Program-made: the position numbers and the translations under genes
Shown here: one piece after another, positions 17,522 to 26,779 of the stretch
Layout of the letters: each line of letters opens with the position of its first letter
Position numbering within the stretch: the stretch's first letter is position 1
The notes under the pieces: generated by a model
Told to the model about the DNA's origin: nothing
Database searches by the model: none
Seen by the model: only the letters and a program-made list of their open reading frames with translations
Source of the DNA: Thalassotalea_B piscium_A
GTDB lineage: Bacteria > Pseudomonadota > Gammaproteobacteria > Enterobacterales > Alteromonadaceae
Reading direction: 5' to 3'
Assembly (NCBI GenBank): GCA_049347715.1
Contig: CP186339.1
Span: 2,976,001-3,040,000 of the forward strand
Length of the DNA: 64,000 bases

Positions 17522-20500
17522 CTATTCAGGTTCGTAATCTAAGTTCGCCGACAACCAACGTTCCGCTTTTTCTAATGTCATGCCTTTACGGTTAGCATAA
17601 TCAACAACTTGGTCTTTCGCCATTTTGGCTACTGCGAAATATTTACTCTCCGGGTGAGCAAAATACCAACCACTAACGGCAGCTCCCGGCCACATTGCAT
17701 AACTAGAGGTTAATTCTAATCCTATGTTTTCTTTTACATTTAACAAGTCCCACAAAAGCCCCTTTTCGGTATGATCAGGACATGCTGGATAACCAGGTGC
17801 AGGGCGGATTCCTTGATATTTTTCCCGTATTAAAGAATCATTTTCTAAATTTTCATCCGGCGCATATCCCCAATAGTGAATACGAATTTGTTCATGCAAA
17901 TATTCTGCACTGGCTTCCGCTAATCTATCGGCAACCGCTTTAAGTAAAATACCGTTATAATCATCATGTTCCGCAGCATAAACCTTAACCAATTCATCAA
18001 CACCAAAGCCAGCCGACACAGCAAAAGCGCCAATATAATCATTAACACCTGAGGTTTTATCTGCAACATAATCAGCTAAACAACGATTATATTGCCCGGT
18101 AGGTTTTTTACTTTGCTGTCTTAATTGATGTAAACGCATACGTTCACTTGAACGACTATCATCATTAAAGACAATTAAATCGTCCTCTTCTCTTTCTGCT
18201 GGAAACAAGCCAAAAACCGCTCTAGCTTGTATTTTATTGTGGGCGACAATATCGTCAATCATAGCGTTAGCATCATCAAAAAGTTTAGTGGCTTCTTCCC
18301 CTACTACTTCATGCTTAAGTATTAATGGATATTTTCCCATTAACTGCCATGTAGTAAAAAATGGAGTCCAATCAATATAATTTCTCACGATATTAAGATC
18401 GAGATTATCTAAGACTGTAGTACCTAATTTATTAGGAATTTTAGGAGTGTAGTTGTCAAAACTAATCGGTGTACTATTGGCTCGCGCTTGTTCTAATGTG
18501 ATTAAGCTTGAACGCGGTCCTTTTTTATAATGGCGGTCTTTTACCCGTTTGTACTCTTCTGTTTGTCGTTCCATAAACGCAGGACGTAATTCATCCGAGA
18601 GTAAGTTACTAACAACGGAAACTGAACGTGAAGCATTAGATACATAAACCACAGGATGATCGTATTGTGGATCCACCTTAACGGCAGTATGGGCTTTTGA
18701 TGTAGTCGCTCCACCAATAAGTAAAGGTAAATTAAAGTTCTGACGCTTCATTTCTTTGGCGACATGCACCATTTCATCTAATGACGGGGTAATGAGCCCA
18801 GATAAGCCAATAATATCTACATTCTTTTCTTTGGCTACACGCAAAATTTCTTCACTAGAAACCATCACGCCTAGGTCAATAATATCGTAGTTATTACATT
18901 GTAAAACGACACCCACAATATTTTTACCTATGTCATGTACATCGCCTTTTACTGTCGCTAATAACACTTTACCATTTGTTGTTATTTCTGTTTTTTCATC
19001 TTCAATAAAAGGATTTAAGTAAGCCACGGCTTGTTTCATAACACGTGCAGACTTGACCACTTGAGGCAAAAACATTTCCCCAGCACCGAATAAGTCTCCA
19101 ACCACGTTCATACCATCCATTAATGGCCCTTCAATTACATCAAGGGGTTTGCCCGCTTGCAGCCTAGCTTCTTCAGTATCTTCTATAATAAATTCATTGA
19201 TCCCTTTCACAAGAGAATGTTCAAGACGTTTAATTACTGGTAATTCTCGCCATGTTAAGTCGGCTTTACTGTCAATTTTTCCACCTAAACCTCGGTAATT
19301 TTCAGCCAAGTCAAGCAGTCGTTCAGTTGCACCATCGTCTTTATTTTGAATAACATCTTCAACGGCAAAACGTAGATCTTCTGGAATATCCGAATAAATA
19401 GCCAGTTGTCCTGCATTGACTATACCCATGTCCATACCATTTTTTATCGCGTGATAAAGAAAAACAGCATGAATCGCTTCACGAACAAGGTTATTCCCTC
19501 TAAATGAAAATGAAACATTCGACACGCCACCAGAAATCATGGCATAAGGTAAGTTTTGTTTGATATCAGCTACGGCTTCAATGAAATCTACGGCATAATT
19601 ATTATGCTCATCAATCCCTGTAGCTACGGCAAAAATATTGGGATCAAAAATAATATCTTCTGCTGGAAAATTAATTTCTTCTACTAATATTTGATAAGCT
19701 CGACGGCAAATTTCATACTTACGTTTACGTGTATCCGCTTGCCCTTTTTCATCAAATGCCATCACAATAACGGCAGCACCATAACGACGTAATAACTCAG
19801 CTTGCTGACGGAAATTATCTTCTCCTTCTTTTAAGCTAATGGAGTTAACAATGCCTTTACCTTGAATACATTTCAGCCCTGCTTCAAGAATGTCCCATTT
19901 AGACGAATCGAGCATAATGGGTACTTTAGCAATGTCAGGCTCACCAGCAATTAAATTGAGGAATTTCACCATTGCAGACTTTGAATCAAGCATGCCTTCA
20001 TCCATGTTGATATCAATAATCTGCGCGCCATTTTCTACTTGCTGTAAAGCCACCGCAATGGCTTGATCATAATTTTCTTCAATAATTAAACGCTTGAACG
20101 CAGCAGAACCTGTAATGTTAGTACGTTCACCAACATTAACAAATAGGCTATTTTCATCTATAGTTAATGCTTCTAAGCCAGACAATCTACATGCAATAGT
20201 TCGCGGCTTTACCTCTCTTGGTTGAATATTTTCAACAGCTTCGAACATTAAACGAATATGTTCAGGTGTTGTTCCACAACAACCACCAATAATATTTAAG
20301 AACCCCGATTCTGCCCACTCTTTAACGTGTGACTTCATCTCAGCAGCATCTAAGTCATACTCACCAAACGCATTCGGTAAACCCGCATTAGGATGAGCTG
20401 ATACTGCAAAATCAGAAATCCGACTAAGTTCTTCAATATATTGGCGTAATTCAAGAGGGCCTAAAGCACAGTTTAACCCGAATGAAATTGGCTTAGCATG

Positions 20501-21214
20501 TCGTAATGAATTATAGAAAGCTTCGGTGGTTTGACCTGATAATGTACGCCCTGATGCATCAGTTATTGTTCCTGAGATCATCACCGGCAAGCGATACCCT
20601 ATTTCGTCAAACACTGTTTCAACCGCAAAAACTGCCGCTTTCGCATTTAACGTGTCGAAGATAGTTTCAATCAAAACAATATCAGCCCCCCCTTCAATTA
20701 ACGCATGCGTTGACTCAATATAAGCATCTTTTAGTTCATCAAAAGTAACATTACGAAACGCAGGATCATTAACATCAGGTGAAATTGAACAGGTTCTATT
20801 TGTTGGCCCTAAAACCCCAGCAACAAAACGTGGTTTATCAGGTGTTTTTGCAGTAAATTCATCAGCCGCCGCTCTTGCTATTTTTGCCGCTTCACGATTA
20901 ATTTCTGCACTTAATGATGCCATGTCATAGTCAGCCATAGCTATTGTTGTGGCATTAAAGGTATTGGTTTCAATAATATCAGCACCCGCAGCTAAATATT
21001 CACAATGAATGTCTTTAATCACTTGTGCTTGAGTTAATACAAGTAAGTCATTGTTGCCCTTTACATCGCTATGCCAATCGGAAAATCGCTCACCTCGATA
21101 GTCTTGCTCTTCAAATTTATAGGCTTGGATCATCGTCCCCATAGCACCATCAAGAATTAATATTTTGTTAGCAAGTTGTTGTTCTAATTTTGAAAATGAC
21201 GTCGACTTTTTCAT
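17522..21214 (-). CDS. metH: Cobalamin-dependent methionine synthase
   Basis: 1230-residue enzyme that transfers the methyl group of 5-methyl-tetrahydrofolate to homocysteine through B12. Domain order: homocysteine-binding barrel (1-~330) with zinc ligands C249, C312 and C313; pterin-binding barrel (~350-620); B12 module (~650-900) whose lower axial ligand is the His in DVHDIGKN near residue 760; and the AdoMet reactivation domain (~900-1230) with RPAPGYPACPDH. It starts 1 bp after the metA stop, so the two are one operon. Expression is probably set by MetJ through the operator upstream of metA. A cell using MetH must make or import cobalamin. Confidence 0.97.
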   Translation of the reverse strand: MKKSTSFSKLEQQLANKILILDGAMGTMIQAYKFEEQDYRGERFSDWHSDVKGNNDLLVLTQAQVIKDIHCEYLAAGADIIETNTFNATTIAMADYDMASLSAEINREAAKIARAAADEFTAKTPDKPRFVAGVLGPTNRTCSISPDVNDPAFRNVTFDELKDAYIESTHALIEGGADIVLIETIFDTLNAKAAVFAVETVFDEIGYRLPVMISGTITDASGRTLSGQTTEAFYNSLRHAKPISFGLNCALGPLELRQYIEELSRISDFAVSAHPNAGLPNAFGEYDLDAAEMKSHVKEWAESGFLNIIGGCCGTTPEHIRLMFEAVENIQPREVKPRTIACRLSGLEALTIDENSLFVNVGERTNITGSAAFKRLIIEENYDQAIAVALQQVENGAQIIDINMDEGMLDSKSAMVKFLNLIAGEPDIAKVPIMLDSSKWDILEAGLKCIQGKGIVNSISLKEGEDNFRQQAELLRRYGAAVIVMAFDEKGQADTRKRKYEICRRAYQILVEEINFPAEDIIFDPNIFAVATGIDEHNNYAVDFIEAVADIKQNLPYAMISGGVSNVSFSFRGNNLVREAIHAVFLYHAIKNGMDMGIVNAGQLAIYSDIPEDLRFAVEDVIQNKDDGATERLLDLAENYRGLGGKIDSKADLTWRELPVIKRLEHSLVKGINEFIIEDTEEARLQAGKPLDVIEGPLMDGMNVVGDLFGAGEMFLPQVVKSARVMKQAVAYLNPFIEDEKTEITTNGKVLLATVKGDVHDIGKNIVGVVLQCNNYDIIDLGVMVSSEEILRVAKEKNVDIIGLSGLITPSLDEMVHVAKEMKRQNFNLPLLIGGATTSKAHTAVKVDPQYDHPVVYVSNASRSVSVVSNLLSDELRPAFMERQTEEYKRVKDRHYKKGPRSSLITLEQARANSTPISFDNYTPKIPNKLGTTVLDNLDLNIVRNYIDWTPFFTTWQLMGKYPLILKHEVVGEEATKLFDDANAMIDDIVAHNKIQARAVFGLFPAEREEDDLIVFNDDSRSSERMRLHQLRQQSKKPTGQYNRCLADYVADKTSGVNDYIGAFAVSAGFGVDELVKVYAAEHDDYNGILLKAVADRLAEASAEYLHEQIRIHYWGYAPDENLENDSLIREKYQGIRPAPGYPACPDHTEKGLLWDLLNVKENIGLELTSSYAMWPGAAVSGWYFAHPESKYFAVAKMAKDQVVDYANRKGMTLEKAERWLSANLDYEPE

Positions 21215-21215
21215 A

Positions 21216-22178
21216 TTACGGCTCTTTTGATAATTTTTGACTAGCAGGATGAAGCGCTTGAATGTTATTTGCGTCTAATTGATACGGCGTTATCTGATAC
21301 ACATAGTAGTTAAGCCAGTTAGTAAATAATAAACTTCCATGACTTCTCCACGAGTTACTTGGTGATTTAGCAGCATCATCGTCGGGAAAGTAATTTACCG
21401 GTATGTTAGGAGATAAACTAGCAGTTAAATCTCGCTCATACTCTTCTTTTAAAGTAGTTGCATCGTATTCTGGGTGGCCGGTTAAATAAACTTGCTGCTT
21501 ATTTTTACTTACCGTTAAATACACACCAGCCTCTTCAGATTCGGCAAGTATTTTTAACGCATCCACTGACTCATAATCGGCTTTAGTAATATAGCCATAA
21601 CGTGAATGTGGCACGATGAAATGTTCATCAAAACCACGCGTTAATTCCTCTTTAGGATCAAGTGAGGTATGGGTATAAATTCCTGAAAGCTTATTTTTTC
21701 GTAAATGCCTGCTTAACCCATAATGATGATATAACGCAGCATGGGCTGCCCAACAAGAAAACATGGTGGATGTAACATTTTTTTCAGCCCAGTCAAATAC
21801 CTCACAAATTTTATCCCAAAAGGTAACTTGCTGGTAATCAAGTAAAGCTAAAGGCGCACCCGTAATAATTAAGCCGTCGTATTGCTTTGTTTTTATATCA
21901 TCAAATAAACGATAAAAATTATCTAAGTGTTCTTGTGGCGTATGCTTAGATTCATTGGCATGAATACGAACAAATTCAACATTTATTTGTAGAGGTGTAT
22001 TTGCAAGCATACGCAATATTTGAACTTCCGTTTCAATTTTATTTGGCATTAAGTTTAAAATAGCCACTTCCATTGGGCGTATTTCTTGGCTTGCAGCACG
22101 GTTCTCCGACATTACAAAAATATTTTCATTATCAAGTACTTGTAATGCGGGTAATTGGTCTGGAATTTTAATAGGCAT
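21216..22178 (-). CDS. metA: Homoserine O-succinyltransferase
   Basis: Activates homoserine in methionine synthesis. Catalytic residues are all in the expected places: nucleophile C142 (FSCWAAHA) and H235/E237 (TGHPEYD). Length is 320 aa, near the 309 of E. coli. Some MetA-family enzymes use acetyl-CoA; I cannot decide the acyl donor from sequence alone. AAGGTA stands 9 bp before the ATG. It is the first gene of the metA-metH operon with a four-box MetJ operator about 90-120 bp upstream. Confidence 0.95.
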   Translation of the reverse strand: MPIKIPDQLPALQVLDNENIFVMSENRAASQEIRPMEVAILNLMPNKIETEVQILRMLANTPLQINVEFVRIHANESKHTPQEHLDNFYRLFDDIKTKQYDGLIITGAPLALLDYQQVTFWDKICEVFDWAEKNVTSTMFSCWAAHAALYHHYGLSRHLRKNKLSGIYTHTSLDPKEELTRGFDEHFIVPHSRYGYITKADYESVDALKILAESEEAGVYLTVSKNKQQVYLTGHPEYDATTLKEEYERDLTASLSPNIPVNYFPDDDAAKSPSNSWRSHGSLLFTNWLNYYVYQITPYQLDANNIQALHPASQKLSKEP

Positions 22179-22264
22179 GTAAGCTTACCTTTATAAATAT
22201 TTAATATATCAATGATGCAGGTTTTACATCATATATTGTGCTTGTTAATGTGCCTTGGATTGCT

Positions 22265-22296
22265 AGAGATGTCAACATCTAAACGTATAGACGGCT
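22265..22296 (-). promoter_or_regulatory. Putative MetJ operator of metA-metH (four tandem met boxes)
   Basis: Four 8-bp units lie end to end in perfect phase: AGAGATGT, CAACATCT, AAACGTAT and AGACGGCT. They match the MetJ consensus AGACGTCT at 5, 5, 6 and 7 of 8 positions. Tandem phased boxes are what MetJ dimers need for cooperative binding. A TTGACA-like -35 for metA (complement of 22270-22275) lies inside the operator. Confidence 0.65.
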
Positions 22297-22329
22297 AAAT
22301 GTTTTATTAAAATCTTTTACTTTAAGTAT

Positions 22330-22511
22330 ATGTGTAAAAGATCATTTAAAAAGAGAATACCGCCAAGCGCGAGAATACATATACACGCCCTATTAAAACA
22401 CTACCTGTTACCTAAAGCATGAAAAGGGTCAATAATATTTTATTGTTTATAAGTACCCTCCTCTTTTAATATGCTCAGTAAATACCCTAATGCATCTTCT
22501 ATTTGGGCTTT
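22330..22511. repeat. Left copy of 183-bp direct repeat bounding the island
   Basis: This 182-bp stretch (from ATGTGTAAAA to TTGGGCTTT) recurs at 41125-41307 in the same orientation with about four differences (three substitutions and one inserted A). It starts just beyond the metA promoter. Its left edge overlaps a hairpin (ATCTTTTAC at 22312-22320 pairing with GTAAAAGAT at 22334-22342). The remaining ~200 bp up to the next gene show nothing I recognise. Confidence 0.95.
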
Positions 22512-22717
22512 CTTTGTTTATAAAAATTTACAAATATAAGAGACCAATCGACCTGCTATAAAATAGATATACAAGCATTTATTTCAAGCTTTTGATCATT
22601 CCAATATAGAGCTATAACAAAATTTGGTGTGATTATTTCGCTGAGACAAAACAGGTTCCCTGGCTTTGAGGGGAAAGCTATTAACTCTCCTAGCTCACTT
22701 AGAAGTCAAGATTATAA

Positions 22718-24596
22718 CTACTCTGCAATGAAGCCTCTGTTTCGCCACCTTGCTCTGACATAGTTTTCAAAACTTCTGCCCTCGGACAACTGTAGATCAT
22801 CTGCATGATCTGTGACTATAATCTGCGGCTCATGCCCTGTCTCTTTTTTAGTACTTTCACAGAAAGTAATAATTTCATTAAAGAAGTTCTCAACACATTC
22901 AATATCATCATTAATTTTGCTTTTTCTTTCAGAAGAAGCTAATTTTGTAGCATCAAATTTATCTTCATCTGTATCGTTTGTTACATTTGGAAAATAAACT
23001 TGTGTTGGTTGATCAATAAATAAAATAGGAGGGATAGCGCAGCTATCGCCTAATGAACAAAATAATTTTTGAAATACCAAAAACAGTGATAAATGACAGT
23101 ATAGCCAATTAGCTCCGCTTCCCATCGATCTCAAATATACCTTTTCTTTATTTGCTACAAGCCATATATCAAAAGATTCTAATGAGAAGTTGATATTTAA
23201 TGGTTTTTTGTAAACGCTTCAAAATCTGAATTTTTACCTATAGAGTTCATTGTTGAGGTTAATAAGTCTTCGGCATTACCTACTTTTTGAGTAATAGAAT
23301 ACTTCTTCAGTTCACTACGTAATACTGATATTTTCTCTTTTTTGTAACTCTTGATTAGCAGAAAGAATCTTAGCCTGTTCAGCTCTGATATTTTTAATTA
23401 CTTTTCGTTGTTCAATGATATCTGCATTTAAAGACTCTAATCTAGGTCGATAATCGAATTGTTGCGGCTGTTGAATAGCGATCTCATCGTTAAGCCAATT
23501 AATAGCATTACTTAATTCATCAACTTCATTCGCTAGTTTCTCTGTTGTAGTCAAAAAAAAGGGCACTCTGTAGCTGATTCGGTAATTGCTTCTGGATAAT
23601 TAATTTCGCTGATACTTTCAAAGTAGTTTGTACTGATTGCTATTGTCGATTCAACACTTCTAACTTCTTTTTCAAGTTTACGTAATGTTATTACCTCGTT
23701 AGCAATTTTTTTATCAAGCTCTGAGATTAATGTCGTATTTTCTTTTGATTCAACATCTATTTCAATAGGTCGATCTGTTATAAGGTCTAACCAATAAGTA
23801 GGGTCTTTTAAAATAACTTTACTCGTAGACTCAACAAGCGAAGCTCCACTTGAAGCTTTATATTCTTGAAGCTTTTTATTTAATTTAGACTCTTTCAGCT
23901 CTAGTAGTTGCTTTCTTTTAGGTAAAGCTAACTCAAACCGTCTTTTCTTTTTTTCTAACTCTGCCAATTCTTGCTTTATTAAAAAGTATTGTTGATCAAC
24001 AAATCCTAAAAATATTTTCAAATGCTCTATTGCTTGTTCACGCTTTTCTTTTTCATCAAATCGATAAAAGACAGCATGTTTATTAGCAATTAAGTTCTGG
24101 TGTTGTAGCATGAATGATGTAAAACTTCTGGCACTCAGAGATGGTTTTCTTCTTCCAATGAACTGTCGATCATCTTTATCGGTTTCAATATCACTAATAT
24201 TTAACCCAAAAAAAGTACCAATTCGCTTCTTGTATGAATCACCAGCAATAAAATGCCCCAAATTAAACCAATTCCCGTTTAGGCTTAGTACCCCATCGGA
24301 AAACGGTAACTCTCCTTCTGATATTTCATGATAGAAGCCTTTCTTCTCTTTTGGTCTCCTAGTTAGAACAAGATAACCATTTCCCTTTTTAAAAATGGTA
24401 AAATACAGTTTTGCACTGTTAGTAATTACGCCTACAGGAATCGTATACTCTGAAGATGCCATACAGTAATCAAATATTTCGATTAATGCACTTTTGCCAG
24501 TCGATGACTTACCTGTAATAACATTTAGCCCCTGTTTAAATTGAACAAAGTGACACTTTTATCTACGACTCCGATGAAGGAAACATATGGCTTCAT
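22718..24596 (-). pseudogene. Decayed DUF3732-type ABC ATPase (ABC-three-component system)
   Basis: Reading the minus strand from ATG 24596 gives an ABC/SMC-like ATPase broken by at least four frameshifts (near 24555; in an A8 run at 23552-23560; near 23325; in an A6 run near 23213). Joined, the pieces give ~626 codons: Walker A GKSSTGKSA in FKQGLNVITGKSSTGKSALI, then coiled coil (~170-400), then signature-like GSGANWLYCHL, Walker B LFIDQPTQ and H-loop VTDHADD. The DQPTQVYFP Walker B is the DUF3732 hallmark. DUF3732 ATPases partner a middle component and a nuclease effector in ABC-3C defence systems, both of which precede it here. AAGGAT precedes the start. It cannot make a full protein as written. 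Confidence 0.85.
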
Positions 24597-24653
24597 AATT
24601 GTTTTATCCTTAAAATTTTAAAGCAGTCCCTAACTAGGAATGGGGTAACTAAT

Positions 24654-25052
24654 TTAGCTAAATTTTTTGACGCTTTGACTCGCTCTTTTTTGCAATGAGA
24701 TAAAGTCATTTGTGAATTTAAAAAACTTAACAGACAAGTCAGTATTTATTATTGTGCCTTGCTCTTTAAGCACTAACATAGATAGATTGGTTAATTCCTT
24801 AAAATCTAACAACCTTTGCTCTAGACCTTCTAAAGAAGATGGTGCACTAAACTTGGTATTTAAAGTTGAGCCTCTACCTAAACGTTGAAGATTTTGTAAT
24901 GAATTAGGGTTAAATATCAGTGGTAAAACAAGGTAGCAAAATAATATGTTTTTAGGTTGAGCTTCCAAGTGCTGATAAAACTCTTGCAACAAAGGGGCAA
25001 GTAAATATGGGTTGTGATTTAAACCCCCCAATTGATGTATCGCATTAGCCAT
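24654..25052 (-). CDS. ABC-three-component system middle component
   Basis: 132 residues. The gene lies between the effector and the DUF3732 ATPase and overlaps the effector stop (TAATG). The N-terminus NAIHQLGGLNHNPYLLAPLLQEFY and the helical body (NILFCYLVLPLIFN...SLQNLQRLGRGSTL) fit the small helical middle components of ABC-3C systems, which bridge effector and ATPase. The frame is intact, but with both partners broken it is unlikely to work. The family is assigned mostly from position and size plus the LxxxPLIF-type core. Confidence 0.7.
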   Translation of the reverse strand: MANAIHQLGGLNHNPYLLAPLLQEFYQHLEAQPKNILFCYLVLPLIFNPNSLQNLQRLGRGSTLNTKFSAPSSLEGLEQRLLDFKELTNLSMLVLKEQGTIINTDLSVKFFKFTNDFISLQKRASQSVKKFS

Positions 25053-26132
25053 TATTTAAGCTTCCATTTTAGTTTTTTACTTGAGTCATTCATGTTTACA
25101 TGCAATACACCATCTCTAAACCATCGGTATGGGCGCTTAGAGTAAGTTTCAAACTCAGGTCCCTCTTCCCCTAAAATATCATCGTAAAAATATTGAGACT
25201 CAGCATGGGGTTGCTTACTTCTCTATTAGCTCTTTTATACCGCCTTTTAAAAACTTCAATAACCTCTCCTTGGTAGTCATCAAAATACTCTTGGCGAGTC
25301 CCATGTTGAAATTCATCCTTTACTACTGTTAAAGCTTCACAATAGTTGCTGTGAGCTTGATCTAGTTCGGTCAAATAACCTATATCCCTAATCTTTTGTC
25401 GATAGAGGCTATTTGGGGATGATTTTACTTGGAAATCTTCTGATGCTGGCTTTCTAGGGAAGTGCCGGGTATTTTGGCTGAACTTATCATTTAATAAGGA
25501 CAATTCATCAGCAAAATCTTTTTCTGTGATTTCCCATTGGTTTTCTACAATGACATTCGGAGATATAAACCAACCAATCACCCCATTTATAAGCCGCCCT
25601 CTATTAACTAAAGGGACACTTTTACCATATTGATTTGCTAAAGAATGGTACTTATCCTCTAATATGAAAGAGCTATCGTAGATTTCAAATTTGGATATTA
25701 CTTCTTCAAATTTTTTATCTTGTCGATATGAGAATACCTTCTTTTGTTTATCGTTGAGTGTCTTTCTAGAAAGGATCTCGTCAATAACTTTAACCCTTTC
25801 TTTTAAGCTTTTATCTTTCCAATTAATGAGTTTACTATTAACTCCAATTACTTGAGTAGTTAGTAATATCAATTTAGGGTATTTAGCAACATCAAAATTT
25901 GGATCTAGCCAGTTTGCTAGCGTGTTCCAGATATTTTTGTGGGCATCTGTAAGTGGATCAGCAAAATGCTTAACTTCAACATTAGCCTCATTTGGAATAG
26001 CCATGTCACCATCTTTCTCTATAAACAGTGATTAATTTGTGGTTAATGTAAAGCACCATTCGACCGCAAAAAGTATTGATAAATAATACCAGAAATACTT
26101 GCTGAAGCATCATGAGCTAATTTCTTGTCCAA
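25052..26132 (-). pseudogene. Decayed ABC-3C effector with nuclease-like N-terminus
   Basis: Likely start TTG 26132 after AAGGGA; it begins MDKKLAHDASASISGIIYQY. A frameshift in a T5 run near 26072 and an in-frame TAA at 26032-26034 then interrupt it. The next piece reads SLFIEKDGDMAI...VEVKHFADPL: the D and E-x-K of a restriction-endonuclease fold, as in DUF4297-like dsDNA nucleases. After ~270 residues another frameshift in the CCCC run near 25197 diverts the C-terminus; the correct frame continues PHAESQYFYDDILGEEGPEF and ends at TAA 25052-25054, overlapping the next ATG. The intact ORF 25171-26004 is thus only the middle of the gene. A three-gene operon effector-middle-ATPase is the ABC-3C order. 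Confidence 0.75.
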
Positions 26133-26314
26133 TTACATTCCCTTAATTCAATACATCGCATATAACTACATGAAAAGTTTATTATAATATAAAATATTTA
26201 ACAATCATTTGTTGTGCATCATACTTTGTGGAAGTGCGAGGTAAAAAGCCCTGTACGGCAGGTTTTGGGGAAAAGTCACAAGACATGTCACTTGAATTAA
26301 CACTTAAAATCTTT

Positions 26315-26599
26315 TTAATGGAATATCACTAATTGTTTATGGATAATGTTCATAGATTCTATTAGCGACTCTTTTGAAGAAGCGTCTTCTCCGACAACCA
26401 TCGCTTTGAATTTTCCATTGTATCTACTTTCAAGATAAAGACAGATATCTACTAAGCTAGAAAAGACAAAAGCATTAGCTAATAGCACATCAAACCACGA
26501 TGTAGATTTAAAAGTTTCTTGGTCACAAGCTATAACTTTAGCTGTCATTTCACCAAAGTTGGCTGATTCAACAAACTCACAGGTAGATTTATCAGCCAC
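26315..26599 (-). CDS. Hypothetical protein (94 aa)
   Basis: Open frame from GTG 26599 with no good Shine-Dalgarno. The frame stays open upstream for 14 more codons (NQIRHLNDVHFFV...), which read like protein, so the N-terminus may be longer or truncated. The product is acidic, mixed alpha/beta, with no motif I know. It lies in the island between the defence wreck and the subtilase. The 180-bp stretches on each side (26133-26314 and 26600-26779) show nothing I recognise. Confidence 0.4.
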   Translation of the reverse strand: MADKSTCEFVESANFGEMTAKVIACDQETFKSTSWFDVLLANAFVFSSLVDICLYLESRYNGKFKAMVVGEDASSKESLIESMNIIHKQLVIFH

Positions 26600-26779
26600 A
26601 AAAAAGTGTACATCATTTAAATGTCTGATTTGGTTAATATGCTACAGAGTTTAAATAAAAATAGTTAATCCGATAATATAAGTAAAAACCTGCTGTATAT
26701 CCTTCAAATGTTTTAAGTAGTAAAGTTAATTTGTAGAGAATATTCATAACTCCCTACATTTTTTTGTAACAGATATCAG

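Noticed and set aside
22201..22330. Possible SAM riboswitch upstream of metA
   Set aside because: No SAM-I/II/IV core pattern; the tandem met boxes explain regulation better.
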